A DNA stretch of 64,000 bases. Origin: a bacterium. GTDB lineage: Bacteria > Cyanobacteriota > Vampirovibrionia > Obscuribacterales > Obscuribacteraceae. Positions 53,703 to 61,690 of the stretch are shown piece after piece (positions within the stretch are counted from its first letter, which is position 1; every line of letters begins with the position of its first letter). Both the position numbers and the translations under genes were made by a program. The stretch covers positions 158,612 through 222,611 of the forward strand of contig WGMS01000008.1 in NCBI GenBank assembly GCA_016124935.1, in the 5' to 3' direction. The notes below the pieces were generated by a model that ran no database searches, was not told the DNA's origin, and was given only the letters and a program-made list of their open reading frames with translations.

Positions 53703-54632
53703 CTATTCCGGAAGCCTGGCGGCGGCAAGGCTTCTGGTCCTGCCCTGCTTAGGAACGATTCGAAATACGCTTTCCATGATGTTCTCGTACTCTCCAGGCG
53801 CTAACTCGGCGCTGTCGTCTTCGAGCAACAGGTCAAAAGCCAACTGGATAGTGCAATCCAACTCCGGGTCCTCCAGGCACTCACAGAGAAAGTGCATCGG
53901 ATAGACCACCTGGGACCGGTCCGGACTGGCAATCGAGAGGACCTCCGACCGACCGAGACGAATATAGAGCCACTGCCAGCCGAATTTCGACTCCAGTTGC
54001 ATCCCCCAGAGAAAGGCCAGGGCCTCCCCGTTGGAGTGATAAAAGTCCTGCTTCTCCGGATGATCCAGAATTTCGTCCTGGGCAAGATCTATATAGTGGT
54101 CTATCTCTGCTATCACTTTCTCAGGGCTGCTCGCCTCGGTGAGATTCAAAACCTTGAGCCCTTCTGCCGCTTCATCCCGAATCTCTTCTGCCTCCGCATC
54201 CAAGAGCTTGCGCTCCTGCACCCTGCCGGGCAATAAGGGAATCAAACGCAGCAGGCTGCACTCGGCAAAGTGCAAATCGAGACCGCATTCATATTCGTTA
54301 AAATTATCGACCGCTTTATCGAAGAGGGAAAGCGCCCCTTCATAGTCGCCGTTCTCGCACAACAATTCAGCCAGTCCGGAATAAGCAGATCCATGGTCGC
54401 CCGAAGCAGGAGCCAGTTCGATTACCTCTTCGAAAAGGCGACGAGCCTCGTCCACCCTTCCATCCTGCTTATAGACTACAGCCAGGCAATTCTTAGAGTT
54501 CGCAACCTCGGCACTGGCGCCTGTAGCTTCGGCAGCCTCGATTGCTTGCTTCAGAAATCTCTCGGCCGCCTCGATATCACCGGCACTGGCCCTGGAGTAA
54601 CCCTCACTATGGAGTGATTGCCAATTACTCAT
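53703..54632 (-). CDS. Cytoplasmic TPR protein
   Basis: 309 residues, no signal peptide. TPR units at the N terminus (AAERFLKQAIEAAEATGASA, VDEARRLFEEVIELAPASGD, YEGALSLFDKAVDNFNEYEC). The C-terminal half is a distinct fold (FLWGMQLESKFGWQWLYIRL, SQVVYPMHFLCECLEDPELD) that I do not recognise by name. Function unknown. Confidence 0.78.
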   Translation of the reverse strand: MSNWQSLHSEGYSRASAGDIEAAERFLKQAIEAAEATGASAEVANSKNCLAVVYKQDGRVDEARRLFEEVIELAPASGDHGSAYSGLAELLCENGDYEGALSLFDKAVDNFNEYECGLDLHFAECSLLRLIPLLPGRVQERKLLDAEAEEIRDEAAEGLKVLNLTEASSPEKVIAEIDHYIDLAQDEILDHPEKQDFYHSNGEALAFLWGMQLESKFGWQWLYIRLGRSEVLSIASPDRSQVVYPMHFLCECLEDPELDCTIQLAFDLLLEDDSAELAPGEYENIMESVFRIVPKQGRTRSLAAARLPE

Positions 54633-54799
54633 CGAGAGGGTCCCTCTTGGTAAGTCGACTTACGTCATTTAACGATTTACCCAGAGCCTACCCGGGCAAA
54701 ACAGGCTTTCTATAGTGCCCGCCCAGCCTGTTCGTTCTACGGCATCGGTAATATATTCTCGGACGTTTAATCAGTTCGGTCAGATTGCCGGCGGCCGAA

Positions 54800-54823
54800 G
54801 TTTGAAGAACTAGCTCTTCAAAC
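54800..54823 (-). terminator. Hairpin directly after the DUF4388 gene stop
   Basis: gtttgaaga (54800-54808) pairs perfectly with tcttcaaac (54815-54823) with a 6-base loop, immediately beyond the minus-strand stop at 54824. No clear U-run. Confidence 0.4.
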
Positions 54824-56572
54824 TCACAGATCCCTGGCGAAGACTACTCCACCGCCATACTTAAGGGCTTCAACAAGGGCGGTTTCAGCCGCGCCGACCA
54901 GATTGGCCAGATCATCGGCGTCCTCTTTGTAATGGGCACAACCGATACAAACCTGGGTCGTGTCGACGGAAGCCATCGCCAGCTCCAGGGTGCTGGGCGG
55001 CAACGCTTCCAGAACCGCTCTTGCCATTTTCCGAGTCTCTTTATAGGAGCAATCCAGGAACAAAATGCCGATGCCGCCCTGGCCGTTTTCATAGTGCCCC
55101 AGGGTTCCTTTGAAGTAAGGAATCGAATTGATCTCTTCGGCGATCATTTTGAAGCCCTCGGTAGAGATCTGGGGAGAGCGATTCAACGCTTTGTCTTTTG
55201 CCGTTAGAAATCCAACCAGCACCAGACTCAGTTGCACTTCAGGCGCGTTGCGAATCAAAAAATCGGCCAGAAAAAGAAAAGAATCGGCAGTGAGGATATC
55301 GGTGGAAGACTCGGTCAAACGTTCTCTGGCGGCCTGCAAAATGGACGGATTCACCGGACGAGGCTCAAAACCCGAAGCGTTCCGGTCCCTTTCGAAAACC
55401 TCTATCAATCCTGCGTCAAATAAATTAGCCAGAACAGGCACCCAGGTGCTGCGCATCAGCCAGAACTCCTCTACTATCTCATGAAGAGTCTTAACAGACT
55501 TGCCGAGCGATGTATAAATCTGTTTCTCGAGTTCAGGGTCGAATGACTGCACACCGGCGATGATACCATCCAGCTCTGCGCCGGAAAGTCCTCGCCGTTT
55601 GCAACGCAGCAATGTCTCCATATGCAAGCCCATGTTCTTGAGACTGCTAGTCGCTTCTTTGAGCTTGGCGCCCTGAATGAGCAGTTTATCGAGGGGAGTC
55701 GAGATGGAGAGTTCACTGGTCTTGAGCCGCGGCTCGAACTCGAAGTCACCAGAGGTCCAGCACAGGGTCTGCAGTAGACAATCCTCTCCTGTCCCACGAC
55801 TGCCTTCGGCATGCTGCGGCTCGCCATCGACAAAAAATATGTGAACATAGGAGCTTGTGCGATGAATCTTCAAACGGCCGGAAAGACTGCCGCCTCTAAT
55901 AGACTGCACCAGGTTGGCCACCTCGACCTGGGCGAGATTGCCTTTCAAACTATCTTTGCGATCCTTGAAAACCGGCATCCGCTGAAGACTCTCACCAAGC
56001 GAAGAGCTGGAAGCGGCAAGATAGGCTGAATAATCGGCCACACCATGAACCGGCTCCACGGATGTATCAAGACCAACCGAAACCGGCTTATCATCATATA
56101 TAGCATCGCCGATGGCATCTTCAGACCCGGACCCTGAACTGTCTTTCGAATCGGCACCGGAATCCGCCCAAGCTTCCTTGAACTGCGGCAGGGCATAAAA
56201 GGTCTCGGTGACGTTTTTCGACTTCCTGCGACTGCCCGGACTTTCTGTGAGTTCACCGAGATTCTTCTCTATCTGAGCGAGGTCGTTAGAGCGCTTCTGC
56301 CAGCGCTTGATAACGCTGGCTTCGGAACGCATGTACAAGATCCAGCCGACTTCTTCTCCTGCTCGCTGCGGTCTTGAAACCTCCAGCAGGTATTCTTCCT
56401 CGGATAACGGATCTACCCACGAAATCTCCAGGATGCTGGCATCGCCATGGCTGTTCATAAGATGCCGAAAGTCTGAAGCCGAGGGTCTTGCCTCTAGCTT
56501 CACCTTACCTTTGCCAATTTCCTTTTCGACTTCTATCGCTCGACGCTCCCACCCAAAACGAACATTATGCAA
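54824..56572 (-). CDS. DUF4388 protein with degenerate GGDEF-like end
   Basis: 582 residues, cytoplasmic. The DUF4388 domain is at about 210-280 (LKGNLAQVEVANLVQSIRGG, SLSGRLKIHRTSSYVHIFFV). A winged-helix-like region with VEEFWLMRSTWVPVLANLFD follows. The C-terminal 150 residues resemble a GGDEF fold, with ENGQGGIGILFLD in place of the catalytic motif, so cyclase activity is unlikely. It is the second such protein in the window; the 23.9-26.1 kb gene shares the order. The TTG start is uncertain. Confidence 0.8.
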   Translation of the reverse strand: MHNVRFGWERRAIEVEKEIGKGKVKLEARPSASDFRHLMNSHGDASILEISWVDPLSEEEYLLEVSRPQRAGEEVGWILYMRSEASVIKRWQKRSNDLAQIEKNLGELTESPGSRRKSKNVTETFYALPQFKEAWADSGADSKDSSGSGSEDAIGDAIYDDKPVSVGLDTSVEPVHGVADYSAYLAASSSSLGESLQRMPVFKDRKDSLKGNLAQVEVANLVQSIRGGSLSGRLKIHRTSSYVHIFFVDGEPQHAEGSRGTGEDCLLQTLCWTSGDFEFEPRLKTSELSISTPLDKLLIQGAKLKEATSSLKNMGLHMETLLRCKRRGLSGAELDGIIAGVQSFDPELEKQIYTSLGKSVKTLHEIVEEFWLMRSTWVPVLANLFDAGLIEVFERDRNASGFEPRPVNPSILQAARERLTESSTDILTADSFLFLADFLIRNAPEVQLSLVLVGFLTAKDKALNRSPQISTEGFKMIAEEINSIPYFKGTLGHYENGQGGIGILFLDCSYKETRKMARAVLEALPPSTLELAMASVDTTQVCIGCAHYKEDADDLANLVGAAETALVEALKYGGGVVFARDL

Positions 56573-56654
56573 TCCTAGTTTATATCAATTGTCGAAGCCG
56601 GTAGCCAAAAGAGAAACCTCTTTAGAACCAAATTTAGATAATGAGACATTTTTC

Positions 56655-57359
56655 TTATTCAAAAACCTCTTCGACAACTGCCGCTTCAAGAAGCACAGGT
56701 CGCTTCGGTTTAGTGCGGGTCTTAGATATAGAGACCACGTCACCATCTTTTATCAGCTCGAAGATGCGGTCGCCGGTAACTAAATTGAGACTCTCCTCTC
56801 TGCCGTTCATGGTCAATCTGTCGACCTGGGAACGATCCTGTCCGATCATAACGAAGTGCTTCAGCTTCGATTCGTAGCGAAATCGAAGCTTCTCTACGGT
56901 GTAATCACGCTCGCCCCACTGATTGACCACAAGCAGAGTGTCTCTTTCGATAAACACATTCACATTCGACATCATCGAACAATCCAGCCTGGCGACAGCA
57001 TCCCCGATAGCCGCTTTATGAAAGAATCCCTGTCGGTCTCGAAAAGCCACCACCACAGCCCGGGCTACATCCTCGGCAAAGCAGCCGCTTCCTTCGCTCT
57101 TGGACATGAGCAATGCCACATCGGCAAGACCGTCTTTATTCAAATCGCCGAGGGCAGTGTCCTGCAGTTTCCAGGAAGGCGGCACAAAGGCTTTGTAGTC
57201 GAGGCTCTTTTCAGGCAGATCCATCAATTCATAGTAAGCCTTGAGCCCGAGATCGCATTCACCGAGGTCCTCGGCCTGGGCATAGCCGGTGTTCAGACCG
57301 AGAAGCAGAGAGAGCAATAAGGGAGCAACTTTTTTCGATAATCCTTTCATTTCTTTCAT
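56655..57359 (-). CDS. Exported protein with FG-GAP/EF-like calcium loop
   Basis: 234 residues. A signal peptide ends near GYAQAED. One LGDLNKDGLADVALLMS unit is the FG-GAP/VCBS calcium-binding type, usually part of beta-propeller proteins, here only one is clear. The rest is beta-rich with four Cys in the mature part. Function unknown, periplasmic. Confidence 0.72.
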   Translation of the reverse strand: MKEMKGLSKKVAPLLLSLLLGLNTGYAQAEDLGECDLGLKAYYELMDLPEKSLDYKAFVPPSWKLQDTALGDLNKDGLADVALLMSKSEGSGCFAEDVARAVVVAFRDRQGFFHKAAIGDAVARLDCSMMSNVNVFIERDTLLVVNQWGERDYTVEKLRFRYESKLKHFVMIGQDRSQVDRLTMNGREESLNLVTGDRIFELIKDGDVVSISKTRTKPKRPVLLEAAVVEEVFE

Positions 57360-57553
57360 TCCTGAACACCTGTCTTTTAAATACCGCCATGCATCGACCC
57401 CCTCTCGACCAGGAAAATGTAGAGGTTAGGAAAGTTTTTTAGCGTCGGTTAAGCCCCTGTTAAGAGGAGCCTAACCAGCCGTTACGCCGCCAGACAGTCG
57501 CCTTAGGCACCGTATATAATACCTTTGCCGCAATTTGTGAACTAGAAATAGAA

Positions 57554-57952
57554 CTAGAATTCTATTGGATGCAACTCCGGATAACCGCTCAATTCGCAGA
57601 TCTTACGCTTGAAACGCCAGTGTTCAGAGAGATCCGCCAACACGATCTCGGCGGTTGTATTGACCAGACTTCCCATTTGCAAATGTCCGCCAAAGGTCTC
57701 TCCCTCGGCACTGGAGATGGAAATATGAATATGACTGCCATCGGGTCCCATGGTTCCTTCTGCCGAAACAATCTCGAAGGGTCCTTCGAAAAGCTTGGAT
57801 TCATTGGCTCCGGCCAGTCTGAGAGTAGCCTGGGTCAGGGAGCCGACAATGGTAAAAATAGCCGCAGCCTGAATTACCTCGGAGGAAATCTGCGAGTTTA
57901 TCTCCTCTAACAGGTCCTGTCCCGGTTTCAATCTGAACGCGATGATTTTCAT
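57554..57952 (-). CDS. PPC/DUF296-domain protein
   Basis: 132 residues from ATG 57952; a TTG at 57967 is also in frame. The PPC (DUF296) domain covers the whole protein: AFRLKPGQDLLEEIN, AAIFTIVGSLTQATLRLAG, IVSAEGTMGPDGSHIHISIS and GGHLQMGSLVNTTAEIVL. The family occurs alone in bacteria and in plant AT-hook proteins, forming trimers. Divergent from the TM-zinc-ribbon gene. Confidence 0.9.
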   Translation of the reverse strand: MKIIAFRLKPGQDLLEEINSQISSEVIQAAAIFTIVGSLTQATLRLAGANESKLFEGPFEIVSAEGTMGPDGSHIHISISSAEGETFGGHLQMGSLVNTTAEIVLADLSEHWRFKRKICELSGYPELHPIEF

Positions 57953-58047
57953 AACTGTCTCAGTCAATAAAAAGGGATACCGAAAAAACTATGAAATAAT
58001 AGCAGCTATTCGTTGTAGCTATCTCTAGCTCGATTCTAAAGCTTGCC

Positions 58048-58908
58048 ATGATCGAAACCCTTATCTTCTTATTGATCATTCTGGTCATTGTGGCCAGGGT
58101 CGCAAAGTTTATCAACGGGTCTTCCCCTTACAACGCCAGGATGATAGAAGAATCCTGGTTGAGGATCCCCGACTTGATCAATGAGCGCAATATGGATGCA
58201 GAAGGAGAATGGCTCGGCTTCTATAGCTCCTCCCAGGTGGACGAATCCGGTCTCCCTGAGGATTTAAAAGATTTTTCGGTGACAATCTCCGTGGTCGACA
58301 CCACCATCGCAGGTTCAATCACCGACCAGTTCGGGACCGACAACATAGTAGGGATTGTAGACTTCCCCAAGGTCCGCTTCATCAGGAAATCGATTCTCAA
58401 AGAGCTGAAGAAAGACGGATATTTAGAAAAGCCGACAATGAAGTGCTTCAGCGGCAATGTCAGCCTCGACAAGACCACAATCAGCGGCAGCTGCTATCTG
58501 AACCCTTTTGAAAAGTGGCGACTGAAAGGGGATTTCAAACTGACAAGAAAGGGCGATGGGCCCGAAATCGCCTTGCTCGAGATGAAAGAGGCAGAGAAAG
58601 CCTCGCTTCGGCCCGCAGCTTTACCAGCACCGGTCCAAAATGAAGTTGAAGTGGAAGTTGAAGTTGAGAATGAGATCATGCCTGAGACTCCTGCAACTGA
58701 GATTATGCCTCAGACAGAGGTCCAATTGAGCGCCACCGAAGAGCTGAAAAAACTGGCCGAAGAGAACAAGAGTAAACTTTTCTCCGACCCGGCGATTTTT
58801 GAGCAGCCCTCTATCAAAGGCGCCATAAAATGCCCTCATTGCGACGCTGAAACCTCTGCCTCTTTCGACTTCTGTCTCTACTGCAGCAAATCTTTAAAAG
58901 AGGAATAA
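58048..58908 (+). CDS. Membrane protein with C-terminal zinc ribbon
   Basis: 286 residues. One N-terminal membrane helix (TLIFLLIILVIVARVAKFI), a central beta domain with NMDAEGEWLGFYSSSQ and KCFSGNVSLDKTTISGSCYL, a Glu/Val-rich linker, and a zinc ribbon CPHCDAETSASFDFCLYC with both Cys pairs. It may bind nucleic acid or protein from the membrane. Unknown role. Confidence 0.82.
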   Translation: MIETLIFLLIILVIVARVAKFINGSSPYNARMIEESWLRIPDLINERNMDAEGEWLGFYSSSQVDESGLPEDLKDFSVTISVVDTTIAGSITDQFGTDNIVGIVDFPKVRFIRKSILKELKKDGYLEKPTMKCFSGNVSLDKTTISGSCYLNPFEKWRLKGDFKLTRKGDGPEIALLEMKEAEKASLRPAALPAPVQNEVEVEVEVENEIMPETPATEIMPQTEVQLSATEELKKLAEENKSKLFSDPAIFEQPSIKGAIKCPHCDAETSASFDFCLYCSKSLKEE

Positions 58909-58920
58909 CAGAGATTCCGT

Positions 58921-59282
58921 TCAGTTCTCTGTTTCATTCTCGCTATCACTATCGCTGTCACTTTCACTTTCCGACTCATAGTCATCGGTGGAATTTTTAG
59001 AGTTCTTCTTGCCGCAATTCACAACCATCAATTTGCGGTTGCCACCACCATTGATATCATTGAATTCTTCTACTTCGTATTGATATCAAAGCGTAAGACA
59101 CTGGTATCGCCGAAACGCTCGCACTTAGCCTTACCCAGCTTCTTATTGGCATAAGGACAGGCCGCTTCCGATTCGCTATCGGAAGCGAAGACGGCAACAG
59201 AGAAGCTCGAGATAAGCAAGAGCGCCCCTAAGGAAAAAACGATTGAGAGCCTTCGAATCAAGCCTGTGCTTATCAAACTCAC
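58921..59282 (-). pseudogene. Small exported protein, probably frameshifted
   Basis: The intact frame 59070-59282 codes 70 residues: signal peptide, then CPYANKKLGKAKCERFGDTS ending FDINTK stop. Just before that stop, the -1 frame opens and continues without interruption to 58921, coding YEVEEFNDINGGGNRKLMVV and an S/D/E-rich tail. A single missing base near 59085-59092 would join them into about 120 residues with three Cys. It overlaps the rhodanese stop by four bases, so it is the second gene of that operon. Confidence 0.65.
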
Positions 59283-59893
59283 TGGCCGCGGCTCTTACCG
59301 CAGCCTGAATGGGAACCGCCACAAGAACCGGATTTCTCGGCTGCTTTCTTTTCGGCGCAAGCTTCGCCCTCAATTTGATTCCAGGGAGCCTTCTCGAGAA
59401 CCTTAGCCAGACCGCAAGTACCTGAGGCACCGGCATAGGTAAGTCCGGCGCCGAAGATTCCGGCCAGGGCGAGGAACCATCTATTTACGGTCAGACCAAG
59501 ACCAAGACTGGTCAGGATGCCGAGACCCACAGTAAGCTGCACCTGACGGTCCACAGCGAGTCTTTGTTTGCCACGAATGGTAGGTAGTCCGGCTTTCTTC
59601 CAGGAGAGCATGCCGCCTTCCAGCAGTCCACAGCTAAGTCCGGCATCAGAGGCGATTGCCATGGCACGCTTGGCCCGGGTGCCTGTACGGCATACAAAAA
59701 CCAGCTCATTGTCGAGGGGCAATTCCCTGCTTCTCTCTTCGAACTGCTCCACAGGCAGGTTGATGGCGCCTTCAATATGTTCACTCTGAAATTCAATGGG
59801 GCTGCGTACATCGACAACTGTCAAACCGGGATTTTCCTCGCAAGCCATAAAGAGCGCAGTTGCATCTAACTTTTCAATCATTTCGGTAGCCAT
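59279..59893 (-). CDS. Membrane rhodanese with DUF2892 (YgaP-like)
   Basis: 204 residues. An N-terminal rhodanese domain has VVDVRSPIEFQSEHIEGAIN and active Cys68 in FVCRTGTRA. DUF2892-type helices follow (LTVGLGILTSLGLGLTVNRW, FLALAGIFGAGLTYAGASG). The C terminus is Cys- and Lys-rich (GEACAEKKAAEKSGSCGGSH). It transfers sulfane sulfur at the membrane. GGAGG lies eleven bases before the ATG. The next gene overlaps its stop. Confidence 0.91.
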   Translation of the reverse strand: MATEMIEKLDATALFMACEENPGLTVVDVRSPIEFQSEHIEGAINLPVEQFEERSRELPLDNELVFVCRTGTRAKRAMAIASDAGLSCGLLEGGMLSWKKAGLPTIRGKQRLAVDRQVQLTVGLGILTSLGLGLTVNRWFLALAGIFGAGLTYAGASGTCGLAKVLEKAPWNQIEGEACAEKKAAEKSGSCGGSHSGCGKSRGQ

Positions 59894-60291
59894 ATCTTTG
59901 TCAGCCTCCAGGTTGATCTTTGGTACGACCGGCCAGTCTATCCGCTTGGCCTATTTCAGGTCATCCTTCCCAGGCATGATAAGAGAAATCTATTAATATA
60001 GCGGTGAACATAATAGAGGATGCCTGGAAATGGAAGCGGGCGCTTACTTGCTATCGGTACAGACCTTTCCCTTCTTCAAATTGCATTTTTTGAAAAGCTG
60101 GCTGGCTAAGCAGACAGTGCGAAGCAAACAGATTGAATACGGCATAGCATTTTTCTGATCAACAAAGTCCGACCAGTTCGATGGCAAAAATCGATTCTAA
60201 TATCATAACCCATAATTTATATATTTAAACATTTCTATAACCTTTATACTATAATTACACACATATCTAATAACCCATAAGCTATATTTTT
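59894..60291. other. Regulatory spacer before the mystery-protein pair
   Basis: An AT-rich spacer; the last 100 bases contain a near-perfect -10 (TATAAT 60250-60255) and three ATAACC-type elements (see separate entry). The proximal part holds the rhodanese leader. No open frame is convincing. Confidence 0.5.
60205..60280 (+). promoter_or_regulatory. Three phased ATAACC elements, operator-like
   Basis: ATAACCCATAA occurs at 60205-60215 and 60270-60280; a related ATAACCTTTATA is at 60237. The elements start 32 and 33 bases apart, about three helical turns each, and bracket a TATAAT -10. They lie 12-90 bases before mobile mystery protein A, an XRE-type DNA binder, which may bind them. Confidence 0.65.
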
Positions 60292-60768
60292 ATGAACTCC
60301 AGAAAAGCCAGAGCCTTGCGCCGCAAACAACTAGATAAGGCACTCTCCAGCAATCCCAGAGTAGCGGACCTACCGCGCCTCAAAAATGGCTACATTCGTG
60401 AACTTCGAACAGCCCTCGGAATTTCATCCACACGGTTAGGAAAAATGATGAATGTCTCTCAGCCAGCATTAACCAAACTGGAGTCGAACGAGAGAGAAGG
60501 GGTAATTACCCTCAATAGCTTGCAGAAAGCAGCCAACGCCCTTGGTTGCGACCTTGTTTACGCTCTTATACCGAAGACATCTCTTGAAACTCACCTCAGA
60601 ATCAACGCGCGCGAGGCTGCGCAAGAACTGATCAACGAGGTCAATCATTCGATGATTCTAGAAAGCCAGGGAGCAAGCAAAGAATATCTGCAAGAAGAGA
60701 TTGATGAGATAGCCGATTCTCTTGTGGCAAATCTGGACAAAAGGATCTGGGATCTTCGGGAGAACTAG
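60292..60768 (+). CDS. Mobile mystery protein A (XRE-type antitoxin-like)
   Basis: 158 residues. An XRE HTH lies at about 36-90 (YIRELRTALGISSTRLGKMM, SQPALTKLESNEREGVITLN). The C terminus is helical. The pair with a Fic protein matches the mobile mystery protein A/B families, which travel as a unit. It should repress the pair and neutralise or regulate the Fic partner. It ends four bases before the Fic ATG. Confidence 0.9.
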   Translation: MNSRKARALRRKQLDKALSSNPRVADLPRLKNGYIRELRTALGISSTRLGKMMNVSQPALTKLESNEREGVITLNSLQKAANALGCDLVYALIPKTSLETHLRINAREAAQELINEVNHSMILESQGASKEYLQEEIDEIADSLVANLDKRIWDLREN

Positions 60769-60772
60769 AACA

Positions 60773-61354
60773 ATGTTTAGTGGACCGCCCGGCTCGACGC
60801 CACTTCAACCAGACGATATAAATGGCTTGATTCCAGACTTACAGACCCTTAGAGAACTCAATGAGTTCGAGCAGAGTAATATAACTCAAGCTTACTTGTG
60901 GGCTAACACCAGTAGATCAGTGAAGAATTCTCTGCTCTCAGCTGCAACTATCAAAGAGATACATCGAAGAATGTTTGATAGAACCTGGACATGGGCAGGT
61001 GAGCTTCGAAAGCAAGAAACGAACATTGGAGTCAATTGGAATCAAATCCCGATACAGATCAAAATCCTTTGCGATGATACGGAATACAGATTGAGGGAAG
61101 GGTGTCTAGACTTTGATTACCTGGGCGCATGGTTTCACCACCGCCTGGTCTCAATACATCCTTTTCCAAACGGCAACGGTCGCCATGCACGACTTACCAC
61201 AGATCTTTTGCTAAAAACTCATGGGGTGCCTGTCTTTAGCTGGGGTCGAGCAAACCTCGGCGAAAAAAGCGAAACCAGAGAAGGTTACATTAATGCACTG
61301 AGAGAGGCTGACGGAGGAGACCTTGAGGAGCTGAAGAACTTCGTTCGAAGTTGA
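60773..61354 (+). CDS. Mobile mystery protein B (Fic domain)
   Basis: 193 residues. The Fic core motif HPFPNGNGRHAR (His129) is intact, preceded by WTWAGELRKQE, the flap region. Fic proteins usually AMP-ylate target proteins. No inhibitory (S/T)xxxE(G/N) motif is obvious in either partner, so control may be transcriptional or by contact. The start follows protein A by four bases; a longer frame from 60722 overlaps A and is less likely. Confidence 0.92.
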   Translation: MFSGPPGSTPLQPDDINGLIPDLQTLRELNEFEQSNITQAYLWANTSRSVKNSLLSAATIKEIHRRMFDRTWTWAGELRKQETNIGVNWNQIPIQIKILCDDTEYRLREGCLDFDYLGAWFHHRLVSIHPFPNGNGRHARLTTDLLLKTHGVPVFSWGRANLGEKSETREGYINALREADGGDLEELKNFVRS

Positions 61355-61690
61355 ATGCGACAGCCTGCAATATCCAGTAATTCGATAGGAAACGCATGCC
61401 ACCCTATATAATGCCGGCCGCATATTGCTTGCGCCTGGCTATGGACAGGACCGACGCGGTCTTCCCTGACAATAAACAATCCGAGTTTAAAATATGAGGC
61501 AAGAGGACGGGACTTTTTTTCTGGCATTTTTAAAAGCCATTTTCGATGAGAATCGCCGGTAGATTCACTAGATTTATGCACGACAGCTACGAATCCGAAA
61601 AAAACTGCTATCCTTATTCTTATCTGAGAAAAATTCCTCGGGTCAATTCAGAATTTTCAGAAGCCTTTAACGGTCGACTATACAAGAGCC
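61355..61690. other. Intergenic region before the Ser/Thr kinase
   Basis: AT-richer than the rest of the window. No open frame, terminator or promoter is secure. Runs of T near 61511 and A near 61601 are isolated. Confidence 0.3.

Noticed and set aside
57448..57478. GGTTA...TAACC imperfect stem near the PPC gene
   Set aside because: Ten pairs with two mismatches, no T-run; not a clear terminator.
59927..59938. Near-palindrome gaccggccagtc before the rhodanese gene
   Set aside because: One mismatched pair, single copy seen; may be chance.
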